Positions 33,947 through 46,113 of a stretch of 64,000 nt of DNA are shown here, in pieces. Each line of letters opens with the position of its first letter. Position 1 is the first letter of the stretch. The notes beneath the pieces are model-generated. The model was not told the DNA's origin and ran no database searches. It was given only the letters and a program-made list of their open reading frames with translations. Both the position numbers and the translations under genes were made by a program. Source of the stretch: Lantana camara (taxonomy: Eukaryota; Streptophyta; Magnoliopsida; Lamiales; Verbenaceae); contig CM074864.1 in NCBI GenBank assembly GCA_037501455.1, forward strand, positions 35,304,001-35,368,000. The letters are read 5' to 3'.

Positions 33947-35722
33947 TCGATTAACTAAGAAGGAAGCAAAATTTGAGTGGGATGAGGCATGTGAAGAGAG
34001 TTTTCAACTCTTGAAGGAAAAATTAACCACTGCACCGGTATTAGCACTTCCTAAGGGCACTGAAGGATACATGGTTTATACGGACGCCTCGAAAGAAGGG
34101 TTGGGATGTGTTTTGATGCAGAAGGGTAAGGTGATAGCTTATGCCTCGAGGAAATTAAAGGAGCATGAGCAGAATTATCCCACTCACTATCTTGAGCTTG
34201 CGGCAGTGATCTTCGCTTTGGGAAAGTGGAGACACTATCTTTACGGAGTGTCTTTTGAGATCTTTTCCGACCACAAGAGTCTTCAGTATTTGTTCTCTCA
34301 AAAGGAATTGAATAAGAGACAGAGAAGGTGGATGGAGATGTTAGCGGATTATGAGTGTACGATTCCTTACCATCCCGGAAAAGCTAATGTGGTCGCGGAT
34401 GCACTTAGCAGGAAGGCTAGTGTGTCTAGTGTGAAAGTGGAAGTTGGAGAAGAATCTGAGTCTTTTAAACTGAGAGCTAGTATTCAGAATGTCACGGTTC
34501 AACCAGATCTTCAACAGATGTTGTTGGAAGCGTAAAGCGTGGACTCCGAGGTTCAGAAATTGCTGTTGAAAGCTAGAAATGATTCAGAGAGTCCGTTCGG
34601 ATTTGATGACACCGGGCTTCTAAGGTTTAAGAACAGAGTTGTGGTTCCGGAAGAATTGAAGCGGTTGATATTGGAAGAAGCTCATCGATGAGGGTATTCG
34701 ATACATCCCGGAGGAAATAAGATGTATAAGGATTTAAAGAAATTTTATTGGTGGAACGGACTTAAGCGGGATGTGATCAATTTCGTAAGGCATTGTTTAA
34801 CTTGCCAAGTTGTGAAAGCGGAACATCAGAAACCATCGGGGTTACTTCAGCCGTTACCTATCCCGGAATGGAAATGGCAGCAAGTGGTAATGGATTTTGT
34901 TACGGGTCTTCCTAGAGTGAAAGGTGGTTTGGATGGAATTTGGGTAATAGTAGATCGATTGACGAAGTCAGCGTATTTTCTTGTTATTCGGATGTCGGAT
35001 AAGGTGAATAAATTGGCTTAGAAGTATGTTGACGAAATTGTTCGACTTCATGGGGTACCGGTCAGCATTGTATCAGATCGAGATCCGAGGTTCACTTCTA
35101 GGTTTTGGCAAGAATTGCAAAGGAATCTGGGCACAAGGCTTCAATTCAGCACAACTTTCCATCCTCAGATAGACGGGCAATCTGAGAGATTAATCAAATA
35201 TTTGGAAGATATGTTGAGAGCATGTGCATTGGATTTTTCGAGTTCATGGAACGAGCAATTGCCTTTAATTGAATTCGCCTATAATAACAGTTTTCAGGCA
35301 TCGATAGAAATGGCTCCCTATGAGGCTCTCTACGGACGAAAATGTAGATCGCCATTGTTCTTTGATTTGGAAGAGTGGAATTGGACGAAGCAAGAAGGTG
35401 TGAGACGAGGGGAGAATAAAGAAAAACCCTCTAAAGCCGTGCAGGAAGCAATCGATAAGATTCAAATAATCAGACAACGAATGAAAGCAGCACAGGATCG
35501 ATAGAAAAGCTATTCAGATAAACGACGGAAGGATCTTGAGTTTGCAGTCGGGGATATAGTGTTTCTGAAAGCTTCACCTCGGAAAGGGTTCACCCGAATT
35601 GGAAAGGGAGGAAAGCTAAATCCCCGATATTTGGGACCATATGAGATTCTAGAGAGAATTGGAGACACAGCCTACCGTTTGGATCTACCCCCGAGGTTGA
35701 CAGGAATTCATAATGTATTCCA
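33947..35722 (+). pseudogene. pol: A RNase H and integrase (middle of pol)
   Basis: Continues A's pol after B. RNase [16 protein letters not shown] (catalytic Asp, about 34077), [26 protein letters not shown] and [11 protein letters not shown]. Integrase: an H-H-C-C zinc finger (AEEAH-type start, [17 protein letters not shown]) at about 34670-34820. The catalytic core has [13 protein letters not shown] (Asp), VSDRDPRF (Asp) and FHPQIDGQSERL (Glu); then [10 protein letters not shown] and the C-terminal [11 protein letters not shown] segment. The frame is continuous apart from stops at 34533 (TAA), 34689 (TGA), 35019 (TAG) and 35502 (TAG). C interrupts at the NVFH residues (35722). Confidence 0.92.
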
Positions 35723-36860
35723 TGTAACACCCCGGAGCGAAGGGCGCCACATCCCCCGCACCATAACCCGACACGTGAAGCGAAATGGGAACTCCATCCA
35801 CGTATCAAGCCACGGCGAACGGGTGACAAACAAAAAATCCAACCTAAGCTAGGCGGTCTAGACCCTACTCAGAGCACGCAATAAAACAAATAACGAATGC
35901 GGAAGCACCAGAATCTCATAAAGCAAATAAAAATACTCAAGACATATCAAACTTTCGATTCAATTTATACAAACTTTACAATTTCGAATTTGAGGCATAA
36001 CTTATACATAATTCAGAATTAGCCAAAAAGTATAAAGAAAATGAAAATGCCATGCATGAGACTCAAGCTATCCTCAAACCCGACTTAAAGACAACCGCCT
36101 AGCTCCAACACCTCAGAACGGGGTACCTGCAACTCAAATCAAAGGGGGGAAAAAGATAGAAATAACGAGGGTCAGTCCTAGAGACTGGTGAGGGGGCTAA
36201 CACACGCACCCATACATATATGTAAGAGCAAAGCATATACAAAGCTGAAAGGGGTCCGTGAACCGGGCATGGTTTTTGCATTCTAAAACATTTAACCCTT
36301 GGTAATATATATAAAGAAAGAAGTTTGGAGCCGAAGGCTAAATTCAGTCAAGTTTTAGAGTTTAGAAATCCGCCCCCGTTTCACAACCCTAAACGAAGAC
36401 ATAACGAACTGAAAGCTTAAATCCATCACCCTTACTTACTCCATACACCAAGGCGAAACGAAAACAAAACAAATCATAACCCAACTCCACCCCAACACCG
36501 TTTTGGGAAGAGAGGTGCCCCTCTCAACCCCTGCTGAAAGCTGAATGAGACGGGGGATCCACCCGCTCCTTCGACGGGTCACTAAGCACACCGCCGGCTC
36601 AAGAAGACCCGCCTTCCCCTCGACCTCCCGAGGATGGGCGAAATCTCCCTTTTGTGGAGTCGTGTTGATGAGAGAGCCCGGCGACCCCATGGCCAACCCG
36701 GGATCACATACCACTTCTCCGGGGCCCAAACTTACACTTACACTTATACTTGCACTTATCACACTTACCAGGCGAAGCTTATCCACAAATCTTATCACGC
36801 TTACAAACACACACACACTTAACAAAGCTTGTCAAAACAAAATAAAATAGAGCTTATATA

Positions 36861-36870
36861 CTTATAAAAG
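36861..36870 (-). promoter_or_regulatory. Candidate TATA element of LTR C
   Basis: CTTTTATAAG on the minus strand, about 1147 bp from the LTR 3' end. It is at nearly the same distance in the other LTR (near 43014-43023). Confidence 0.4.
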
Positions 36871-37690
36871 CGTTTTCAAATTCTTAAGGCAAACGGGACA
36901 AATCCCACGAAATCCGTATCCAAACACATATCTTTATATATACATATATAAGTCGCATGCGGGTCCGAAATTCAATTAGGGTCTTAGGTCATCATAACTA
37001 AAAGGAAAGAAAACCTCACCTGGACGAGCAAACCAACCAAAACGGACCAAAAGGAGTCAAACGAACCACTTCCTCAACAACGGGATGAACCTAAGAGCAA
37101 AACAAAGAGCAAGAGGCAAACTTAGACTCAAATGAACCATATTGACGCTCGGCGAATGCGTATAATTGCATAAAAGATGATATTATGTTATGAACACGTT
37201 CATGTGCACTACTAAGGAATTTAAATCGTATAATCAAATCATTCAATTATTCGCTCACTTTCATTCGAATTCATAATTACATGTTTCCAATCAACTCAAG
37301 AAATTCATGGCACAAGATTTAACATTTAGACAAATAAGAGCATTGAAGTGAATTAAGTTCGACACACATTCAAACGTACTCAATCTTACACAAAACTCTA
37401 CTACGTACACACTATTACCTCATATAACATATCTCCAAAGTTTGAAAGCAAGAACAAATCACAAGATGAGGGAAAAGGGTTAAGGAAATCATCAAAGCCA
37501 CCAAAACGCACATAAACGGCATTCAACGAAAGCATGCCTAAATCTCACCCAAATGTTATGAAATCGAACCACAATACTCCCAACACATATTAAAACAAGT
37601 TCATAGTTCAACACAAATGAAGGTAAAGGCATCAAAGAGGTGAAACAAACCAAAAACCGAAAAGGAAAACCAAGGGCTGCGCAGGGGGAG

Positions 37691-37815
37691 GGACACGGGG
37701 GTGTCCCTCAACTTAGCTAAACTGAGCCACGCCCGTGGCTCAGTACAGACATGCCCAGGAAGCCTAACACGCCCGTGTCTCACCTTTCAAGGCAAATGAG
37801 ACACGGGGGTGTCTC
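37691..37815. repeat. Four-palindrome array in LTR C
   Basis: GGACAC/GTGTCC, CTGAGCCAC/GTGGCTCAG, ACAC/GTGT and GAGACAC/GTGTCTC, each around a 4-base GGGG or GCCC centre. Centres are 37698.5, 37732.5, 37772.5 and 37806.5, giving spacings of 34, 40 and 34 bp. The partner LTR has the same array near 43847-43971. Confidence 0.85.
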
Positions 37816-39664
37816 GGTATAGAACCAAAATCGCATACAAAATTTGCCGGCAAAACTGACCCTAAACAAAATCAGTCCAAAAGCATAGCAAATCAACTCC
37901 AAATATTATGAACTTGATATACAACATATTTATCATGTTAGGAACATATTTCATTTAGAATCAAAGGCTAAATCACGCGTTAAGGTCACCTAAATCATGC
38001 AGCAACTCTGGAGCACCAAAAACGGACATATGAGCTCAATTGGTTCAATCATGCCATGATCAAGTACTTAGGGGCTGAAAAAGAAGCTAAAACTTTAGGG
38101 GATGAACACCAACATGATAAGAAACTAATATACTCCATGTATATGCAAATTGACACGAATTGGAGCACATTAGAACCACCAAGAAATCACAAAATGCAAC
38201 AGCAGCAGTTCGGTTCGTGCATAGCATACAAACAGGCCATCATGCTTCGATTAGGAGCCGAAAATGGATCTAAAAACTTGCAAGAGCAGGACTAACATAT
38301 AAAACAATTAGTAAACAACATCTCCATGCAAATTTACATGAATTGGAAGTCATTAACCCAAGAAACAAAGCACAAAACGTCACACAGCAGTTTCAAAACA
38401 AGGGAGCAGATTTTAAGGTTCAAGAACTCAAGTTTGCAGCCATATTAAAGCATGAATTCAAGGCAAAACGAAGCACATTCATAGAACAACATGTATACTA
38501 CATCACCAAGCATTAGCATACGAAATTGGAGGCAAGAATTCATCCATTTGATCTCAAAAACGTGACAGCAGTTTGGTGGAAATGAGCAGATTTGCAGCAG
38601 TTCGGTTTTCAAGTTTCATGGCCAAAACTCAAGGTTTCAATCATGTTATCAAAGAGAAAACAACCCTAACACATCTAGAATGAAGTAAGAATCAATAATG
38701 GAAGCAAAGGAGTTCATATAAGCACCAAAGAAGCCTCAAATCAGCCACAAACTTAAGCTAAGCCATGGATTCAAAAATATGAGCTAACCCTAACTATTCA
38801 TGCAAGCTTTCAAACCCTTAATAAATCTGATGCATTTCATGAATTTAAAGGATCAAATTAAGCATAGAAGAGAGGAAAATACATAAATATACTTACCTTT
38901 AAGGTATGAAGAAGTATGGAGAAGATTAAGCTTCAAAATCACAAGCCATGGAGGAGGGTTCTTCTTTCTCTTCTTCTTCCTACCTTGGATCTGATATTTT
39001 CTCCTTTCTTGGGGGTAAGGAGCACGAAATGCTGCTGATAGGGAGAGAGAGGGATGAATCAAGGTCATGTAAACCAAGGTTAAGGCTTAGGTATGGTTAG
39101 TTTGGGCCCACAAATGTGAGACTAGTCAAAGAAGGTGGCTTAAGCACAAGCTGTTCGTTCCGGGTGAAAAACGAGGGTCCAAATGGGCTTAGAAAAATAT
39201 CAAATCAGGTTCCTTGGCTTTTTCTCTTCGTTACGAGTCCAACGCATCTTCCGGAATTCGAATCCGAATTCCCTAGCTCAAGTTATGGCCTCCGGAACAA
39301 GAGGCGCGCTAAAACTAGTTAGGCCCTCATGTCCCTCGTCAAATACTTAAGGTTCAAAACCTTGATAAACGAACACGAAAACTTAAAATGAGCATGCAAA
39401 CACCTTCATAACTCACATATATCACGCATATCGAAATCTCACAAAAATCGGAATTGAATTCCGGCACATAATGAGCAAATTACGAGCATACGAAACTTAA
39501 ACGTTTAAAATCAAAGTTCAAGAATATAAACAATTAATTTCATATTAATTCAAATAATCATATAAGCATTAAAATAACCTTTAAATACGTAATTAAATAA
39601 TTTAAAGCATATAAAACCCTCTCGTTACGGCGTACCTGGAAATCCGAACGATCGGGATGTTACA

Positions 39665-39684
39665 AACTCCCCTCCTTCAAAAGG
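39665..39684 (-). other. Polypurine tract of C
   Basis: On the minus strand, GAAGGAGGGGAGTTTG directly precedes the 3' LTR. Confidence 0.75.
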
Positions 39685-39779
39685 ACCTGTCCTCAGGTCC
39701 TAAGGAGAACCTTGAATGACTTCGACGACAAACCCAAAATCAACACTTCCGCTGTGCCACTCTGATCCTATACTTCTCG

Positions 39780-40173
39780 AAACCCGATCTCCTTAATTGG
39801 CGAACCGGACACAAAGTCCTAGTCGTTTGCCCCCACTTCCCAAATAAAGATTCGGGAGTAGTTGGAGAATTCTCAACCTATGGCACATAGACATTATTAC
39901 ACAAAGTCCATAACGTCTTTCTTATGCCAGAATATCCGGGTCCCAAAACTCCGAACAACCTCAACCCTGAGTGGGATAAACTCGTGACCTTGCACTCCTT
40001 AAGGCGTAGGCTACCGTTATTCTAGGAGCAACACACAACAAAGGCCTTCCTTTACGCCTCGGTTGGAAACAAGGTAGCCTTTTGTACCTTCGGTTTGGCA
40101 AGAGCCAATACTGTGGGTAACTCTCTTGAACCGCCTTTTCCCACTCAAAACCGTACCTCTTACTTTGAGGCAA
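39780..40173 (-). pseudogene. pol: C: decayed RNase H and integrase
   Basis: On the minus strand, about 40150-40000 reads with frameshifts as an RNase H start: FEWEKAVQES, then in the neighbouring frame EGTKGYLVSNRGVKEGLCC, compared with the intact [19 protein letters not shown] of A. About 39880-39780 gives FSNY..FIWEVG and DFVSGSP, resembling the integrase WKW-DFVSGLP segment. RT, the rest of RNase H and the integrase catalytic core are missing. The same relic in D shows it is inherited, not fresh decay. Confidence 0.55.
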
Positions 40174-40369
40174 TCCTCGGTTCTTCTACGAGAAATATTA
40201 ACGGGCTAGCCTTCAATCTAATACCCGAAGATATCGTTGAGTCCCTGACGGACCTCCTAAAAGCATCCGCTATCTTCAATGAGAACAAGACTCCTCCAGA
40301 CAAGCCGACCAACAGCAGTTGACCCTCACAACTCACCAAACACTCACGAACACACCACACCAAAAGCTC

Positions 40370-40640
40370 TCCCCACAAAAAGGTTAACACAAAAGAAGAT
40401 AAAGCACACAATAAGCAAGAATTAAGAAGGGAAAGACATAAACAACAAGCAAAGCTAAGAAGAAAATGAAGCACACTCCAAGCAAGAACTAAAAAGGAAA
40501 AGAAACATATAACGAGCAAAACTGAGAAGGGAAGGAAACACATTACAAGCAAGAGTCACAAAGGGAAGGAGACACACAATAAACAAGAACAAGAAGGAAA
40601 ACAATTACACAACAATTATAATCAAGACCCACCGAAGAAC
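40370..40640. repeat. Degenerate purine-rich ~60-bp repeats in C
   Basis: Repeated AAGCAAGAA, AAGGGAAGGAAACACA and similar A/G-rich words recur about every 55-60 bases (for example AAGCAAG near 40418, 40481 and 40548). It lies between gag and the pol relic. The hydrophobic open frame on the minus strand across it is a by-product of this composition. Confidence 0.55.
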
Positions 40641-40676
40641 AAGGAATAAAGCAGTAAGCACGTGGGTTTCCCAAGG

Positions 40677-41663
40677 TTAAAAAAAATATGCATGAAATGA
40701 GATTCCATGAATGTTTCGTGTACCTTTCACCGAAGTAGGGGGGTTAAGATTAGCTTGCCCTTGGGTTGGAATCGAAATCCCGGAGTTACGGCTCGTTGAA
40801 GGTCTTAGCTTGAATTGGTATGGGCAACTATTTACCATGTGTCCGATCTCACCACACTTAAAGCAAGCACCTAACTCCTTCCGACATTGCCCTTCCACAT
40901 GATTCGGACCCTTACAAAAAGCACATCGAATTGGAGCCGTTAAGGTAAGCTCCGGATTCGGTTTCGATTGTCTTGGTTTCTTCTTCTTCTTGGATGGTTT
41001 AACGTCTTGAGAATCATGGGGCTTTTCTTGTGGTGCCGGCCTCTTGCCCAACCTTGAGTTCGAACCGGATCCTTGTCCCAATTGAAGAGTGTGGGATTTC
41101 AAATGTTGCTTATCCATCTCGCGTTGAACCACCTTCTTCATTGCCTCCGACCAATGGTTGACCGTTGAAGTAGAGAGGGCTTGTTGAATTTCACCCTTGA
41201 GTCCTTGCATGAAATTTTAGGCCTTAAGTCGGTAGTTATTAATAACCGGTGTGGCATACGGGCCCGATCTCTCTAGTTCCTCCAGGTAATTTTCAGCCAT
41301 CCTTAAATCTTGTTGGAGATCTCGAAATTCTTGAAGTCTCTTTATTCTTGCACTCGAAGGAATGTATTTGTTGTGGAATTCCCGGATAAAATTCTCCCAT
41401 GTAAACTCTTCCCCGGACCTCTCAAACCACAATCTTGTTTCCTTAAGCCAAATCAAAGCTTGTCCTTTAAGTACATGGGAAGTGCAATTCACTCTATCTT
41501 GTGATGTTCCCGATAGAGTATCCCAAATCCATGAAATCTCAGAAATCCATTGCTCGGCTTTCACATCATCGCCTCCAAACCACATAGGAGGGTTGCAATT
41601 CCAGAATTCTTGGTATACCGATCGCATTTGTTCTTCTCCCATGGTTGTGCATGGAGACGACAT
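40677..41663 (-). CDS. gag: gag of C, one in-frame stop
   Basis: A 329-codon frame on the minus strand starts at the ATG at 41663 (MSSPCTTMGEEQMRSVYQEF) and ends at the stop at 40677. It has a Ty3/gypsy capsid core (PPMWFGGDDVKAEQWISEI, LKGQALIWL, REFHNKYIP, then FMQGL). A basic linker has a Lys run (KKKKKPRQSK). Two perfect C-X2-C-X4-H-X4-C zinc knuckles follow (CAFCKGPNHVEGQC, CFKCGEIGHMVNSC). The only lesion is a TAA at 41217-41219, after which the frame continues. The product would be the nucleocapsid/capsid protein that packages C's RNA, while RT and integrase would have to come from another element. It lies about 200 bases after the primer site. Confidence 0.85.
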
Positions 41664-41857
41664 CCTGAATAAGAACGAAAATGCAAGAAATATCGATGCG
41701 TGGGAGGGTTTAGTGCATGTTCATGTAAACAATTAATACAAATAAAATCATATATGTCACAAAATGATGATGGTGAATGCAAATAATCACATAATCCTAA
41801 GCCGAACGACCTAGACAAACTCAACACGACACGAGAGCTCCGGTTTTGCAACCTAGA

Positions 41858-41869
41858 GCTCTGATACCA
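41858..41869 (-). other. Primer-binding site of C
   Basis: GCTCTGATACCA on the plus strand is TGGTATCAGAGC on the minus strand, eight bases from the 5' LTR. Confidence 0.9.
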
Positions 41870-41877
41870 CCTAAGGA

Positions 41878-44800
41878 TGTAACACCCCGGAGCGAAGGGC
41901 GCCACATCCCCCGCACCATAACCCGACACGTGAAGCGAAATGGGAACTCCGTCCACGTATCAAGCCACGGCGAACGGGTGACAAACAAAAAATCCAACCT
42001 AAGCTAGGCGGTCTAGACCCTACTCAGAGCACGCAATAAAACAAATAATGAATGCGGAAGCACCAGAATCTCATAAAGCAAATAAAAATACTCAAGACAT
42101 ATCAAACTTTCGATTCAATTTATACAAACTTTACAATTTCGAATTTGAGGCATAACTTATACATAATTCAGAATTAGCCAAAAATTATAAAAAAACAAAA
42201 ATGCCATGCATGAGACTCAAGCTATCCTCAAACCCGACTCAAAGACAACCGCCTAGCTCCAACACCTCAGAACGGGTACCTGCAACTCAAATCAAAGGGG
42301 GGAAAAAGATAGAAATAACGAGGGTCAGTCCTAGAGACTGGTGAGGGGGATAACACACGCACCCATACATATATGTAAGAGCAAAGCATATACAAAGCTG
42401 AAAGGGGTCCGTGAACCGGGCGTGGTTTTTGCATTCTAAAACATTTAACCCGTGGTAATATATATAAAGAAAGAAGTTTGGAGCCGAAGGCCAAATTCAG
42501 TCAAGTTTTAGAGTTTAGAAATCCGCCCCCGTTTCACAACCCTAAACGAAGACATAATGAACTGAAAGCTTAAATCCATCACCCTTACTTACTCCATACA
42601 CCAAGGCGAAACGAAAACAAAACAAATCATAACCCAAATCCACCCCAACACCGTTTTGGGAAGAGAGGTGCCCCTCTCAACCCCTGCTGAAAGCTGAATG
42701 AGACGGGGGATCCACCCGCTCCTTCGACGGGTCACTAAGCACACCGCCGGCTCAAGAAGACCCGCCTTCCCCTCGACCTCCCGAGGATGGGCGAAATCTC
42801 CCTTTTGTGGAGTCGTGTTGATGAGAGAGCCCGGTGACCCCATGGCCGACCCGGGATCACATACCACTTCTCCGGGGCACAAACTTACACTTACACTTAT
42901 ACTTGCACTTATCACACTTACCAGGCGAAGCTTATCCACAAATCTTATCACGCTTACAAACACACACACACTTAACAAAGCTTGTCAAAACAAAAGAAAA
43001 TAGAGCTTATATACTTATAAAAGCGTTTTCAAATTCTTAAGGCAAACGGGACAAATCCCACGAAATACGTATCCAAACACATATCTATATATATACATAT
43101 ATAAGTCGCATGCGGGTTCGAAATTCAATTAGGGTCTTAGGTCATCATAACTAAAAGGAAAGAAAACCTCACCTGGACGAGCAAACCAACCAAAACGGAC
43201 CAAAAGGAGTCAAACGAACCACTTCCTCAACAACGAGATGAACCTAAGAGCAAAACAAAGAGCAAGAGGCAAACTTAGACTCAAATGAACCATATTGACG
43301 CTCGGCGAATGTGTATAATTGCATAAAAGATGATATTATGTTATGAACACGTTCATGTGCACTACTACTAAGGAATTTAAATCGTATAATCAAATCATTC
43401 AATCCTTCGCTCACTTTCATTCGAATTCATAATTACATGTTTCCAATCAATTCAAGAAATTCAAGGCACAAGATTTAACATTTAGACAAATAAGAGCATT
43501 GAAGTGAATTAAGTTCGACACACATTCAAACGTACTCAATCTTACACAAAACTCTACTACGTACACACTATTACCTCATATAACATATCTCCAAAGTTTG
43601 AAAGCAAGAACAAATCACAAGATGAGGGAAAAGGGTTAAGGAAATCATCAACGCCACCAAAACGTACATAAACGGCATTCAACAAAAGCATGCCTAAATC
43701 TCACCCAAATGTTATGAAATCGAACCAAAATACTCCCAACACATATTAAAACAAGTTCATAGTTCAACACAAATGAAGATAAAGGCATCAAAGAGGTGAA
43801 ACAAACCAAAAACCGAAAAGGAAAACCAAGGGCTGCGCAGGGGGAGGGATACGGGGGTGTCCCTCAACTTAGCTAAACTGAGCCACACCCGTGGCTCAGT
43901 ACAGACATGCCCAGGAAGCCTGACACGCCCGTGTCTCACCTTTCAAGGAAAATGAGACACGGGGGTGTCTCGGTAGAGAACCAAAATCGCATACAAAATT
44001 TGCCGGCAAAACTGACCCTAAACAAAATCATTCCAAAAGCATAGCAAATCGACTCCAAATATTATGAAACTTGATATACAACATATTTATCATGTTAGGA
44101 ACATATTTAATTTAGAACTCAAAGGCTAAATCACGCGTTAAGGTCACCGAAATCATGCAGCAACTCCGGAGCACCAAAAACGGACATATGAGCTCAATTG
44201 GTTCAATCATGCCATGATCAAGTACTTAGGGGCTGAAAAAGAAGCTAAAACTTTAGGGGATGAACACTAACATGATAAGAAACTAATATACTCCATGTAT
44301 ATGCAAATTGACAGGAATTGGAGCACATTAGAACCACCAAGAAATCACAAAATGCAACAGTAGCAGTTCGGTTCGTGCATAGCATACAAACAGGCCATCA
44401 TGCTTCGATTAGGAGCCGAAAATGGATCTAAAAACTTGCAAGAGCAGGTCTAACATATAAACCAATTAGTATACAACATCTCCATGCAAATTCTCATGAA
44501 TTGGAAGTCATTAACCCAAGCAACAAAGCACAAAACGTCACACAGCAGTTCTAAAACAGGGGAGCAGATTTTAAGGTTCAAGAACTCAAGTTTGCAGCCA
44601 TATTAAAGCATGAATTCAGGGCAAAACGAAGCACATTCATAGAACAACATGTATACTACATCACCAAGCATTAGCATACGAAATTGGAGGCAAGAATTCA
44701 TCCATTTGATCTGAAAAACGTGACAGCAGTTTGGTGGAAATGAGCAGATTTGCAGCAGTTCGGTTTTCAAGTTTCATGGCCAAAACTCAAGGTTTCAATC

Positions 44801-45822
44801 ATGTTATCAAAGAGAAAACAACCCTAACACATCTAGCATGAAGTAAGAATCAATAATGGAAGCAAAGGAGTTCATATAAGCACCAAAGAAGCCTCAAATC
44901 AGCCACAAACTTAAGCTAAACCATGGATTCAAAAATATGAGCTAACCCTAACTATTCATTCAAGCTTTCAAACCCTTAATAAATCTGATGCATTTCATGA
45001 ATTTAAAGGATCAAATGAAGCATAGAAGAGAGGAAAATACATAAATATACTTACCTTTAAGGTATGAAGAAGTATGGAGAAGATTAAGCTTCAAAATCAC
45101 AAGCCATGGAGGAGGGTTCTTCTTTCTCTTCTTCTTCCTTCCTTGGATCTGATATTTTCTCCTTTCTTGGGGGTAAGGAGCACGAAATGCTGCTGATAGG
45201 GAGAGAGAGGGATGAATCAAGGTCATGTAAACCAAGGTTAAGGCTTAGGTATGGTTAGTTTGGGCCCACAAATGTGAGACTAGTCAAAGAAGGTGGCTTA
45301 AGCACAAGCTGTTCGTTCCGGGCAAAAAACGAGGGTCCAAATGGGCTTAGAAAAATATCAAATCAGGTTCCTTGGCTTTGTCTCTTCGTTACGAGTCCAA
45401 CGCATCTTCCGGAATTCGAATCCGAATTCCCTAGCTCAAGTTATGGCCTCCGGAACAAGAGGCGCGCTAAAACTAGTTAGGCCCTCATGTCCCTCGTCAA
45501 ATACTTAAGGTTTAAAACCTCGATAAACGAACACGAAAACTTAAAACGAGCATGCAAACACCTTCATAACTCACATATATCACACATATCGAAATCTCAC
45601 AAAAATCGAAATTGAATTCCGGTACATAACGAGCAAATTACGAGCATACGAAACTTAAACGTTTAAAATCAAAGTTCAAGAATATAAACAATTAATTTCA
45701 TATTAATTCAAATAATCATATAAGCATTAAAATAACATTTAAATACATAATTAAATAATTTAAAGCATATAAAACCCTCTCGTTACGGCGTACCTGGAAA
45801 TCCGAAAGATCGGGATATTACA
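41878..45822 (-). mobile_element. 5' LTR of C
   Basis: 3945 bp and nearly identical to 35723-39664. It ends ATATTACA (one change from ATGTTACA) before the target duplication TTCCA. Same palindromes, hairpin zone and TATA position. Confidence 0.92.
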
Positions 45823-46080
45823 TTCCATATTTCTCAGCTTCGGAAATATCATCTGGACGAATCCGAGATCTTAACCGTTGAAGAAGTGGAACTTGAGCCT
45901 AACCTTACCTTCGTTCAGAAACCGGTAAGAATTTTGGATCGGAAATTTCAAGAATTAAGAAACCGTCAAATTCCACTAGTTAAAGTCTTATAGAGAAGTG
46001 ATAAGTCGGAAGAGGCTACGTGGGAGACGGAGGAGAAGATGAAAAGATTTCACCCCAAATTGTTTCCAGCCGATAAATGA
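45823..46080 (+). pseudogene. pol: A chromodomain tail (3' end of pol)
   Basis: The reading frame resumes in the target duplication as FHISQLRKYHLDES. It runs through PVRILDRKFQELRNRQIP, VKVL-stop-RSDKSEEATWETEEKM and FHPKLFPADK to a TGA at 46078-46080. The in-frame TAG at 45991 replaces the conserved Trp of the VKVLWRS motif seen in both copies of G. This tail is a chromodomain-like module, thought to direct integration to particular chromatin. Confidence 0.88.
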
Positions 46081-46100
46081 ATCCGAGGACGGATTCCTTT

Positions 46101-46113
46101 AAGGGGGAGAGGT
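46101..46113 (+). other. Polypurine tract of A
   Basis: AAGGGGGAGAGGT directly precedes the 3' LTR. Confidence 0.9.

Larger units (their letters stand above)
35723..39664 (-). mobile_element. 3' LTR of C
   Basis: Plus-strand view TGTAACACCCCGGAG...CGGGATGTTACA. Contains a hairpin-rich zone (36500-36720), a candidate TATA (36861-36870), the CAGTC/GACTG hairpin (36173-36186) and palindromes at 37691-37815. Microsatellite-like ACAC runs lie near 36805-36822. The 129-residue and 101-residue open frames here are duplicated in the partner LTR and overlap the hairpin zone; I do not treat them as genes. Confidence 0.9.
35723..45822 (-). mobile_element. C: gag-only LTR retrotransposon nested in A
   Basis: Minus-strand element with LTRs of 3942 and 3945 bp and an internal region of only 2.2 kb. 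The target duplication is TTCCA (35718-35722 and 45823-45827), and A's reading frame resumes exactly after it. The internal order is primer site, gag, a purine-rich repeat, decayed RNase H/integrase, polypurine tract. Gag with no working pol matches the TR-GAG type of non-autonomous plant element. LTRs make up about 78 percent of its length. Confidence 0.92.

Noticed and set aside
36436..36850. 129- and 101-residue open frames in LTR C, repeated at 42589-43003
   Set aside because: They overlap on opposite strands within the hairpin zone of both LTRs; duplication reflects the LTR pair, not coding.
40160..40552. 130-residue hydrophobic open frame on the minus strand, looking like a membrane protein
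   Set aside because: It lies across purine-rich degenerate repeats in C; Leu/Phe/Cys richness follows from the A/G-rich opposite strand. No family features.
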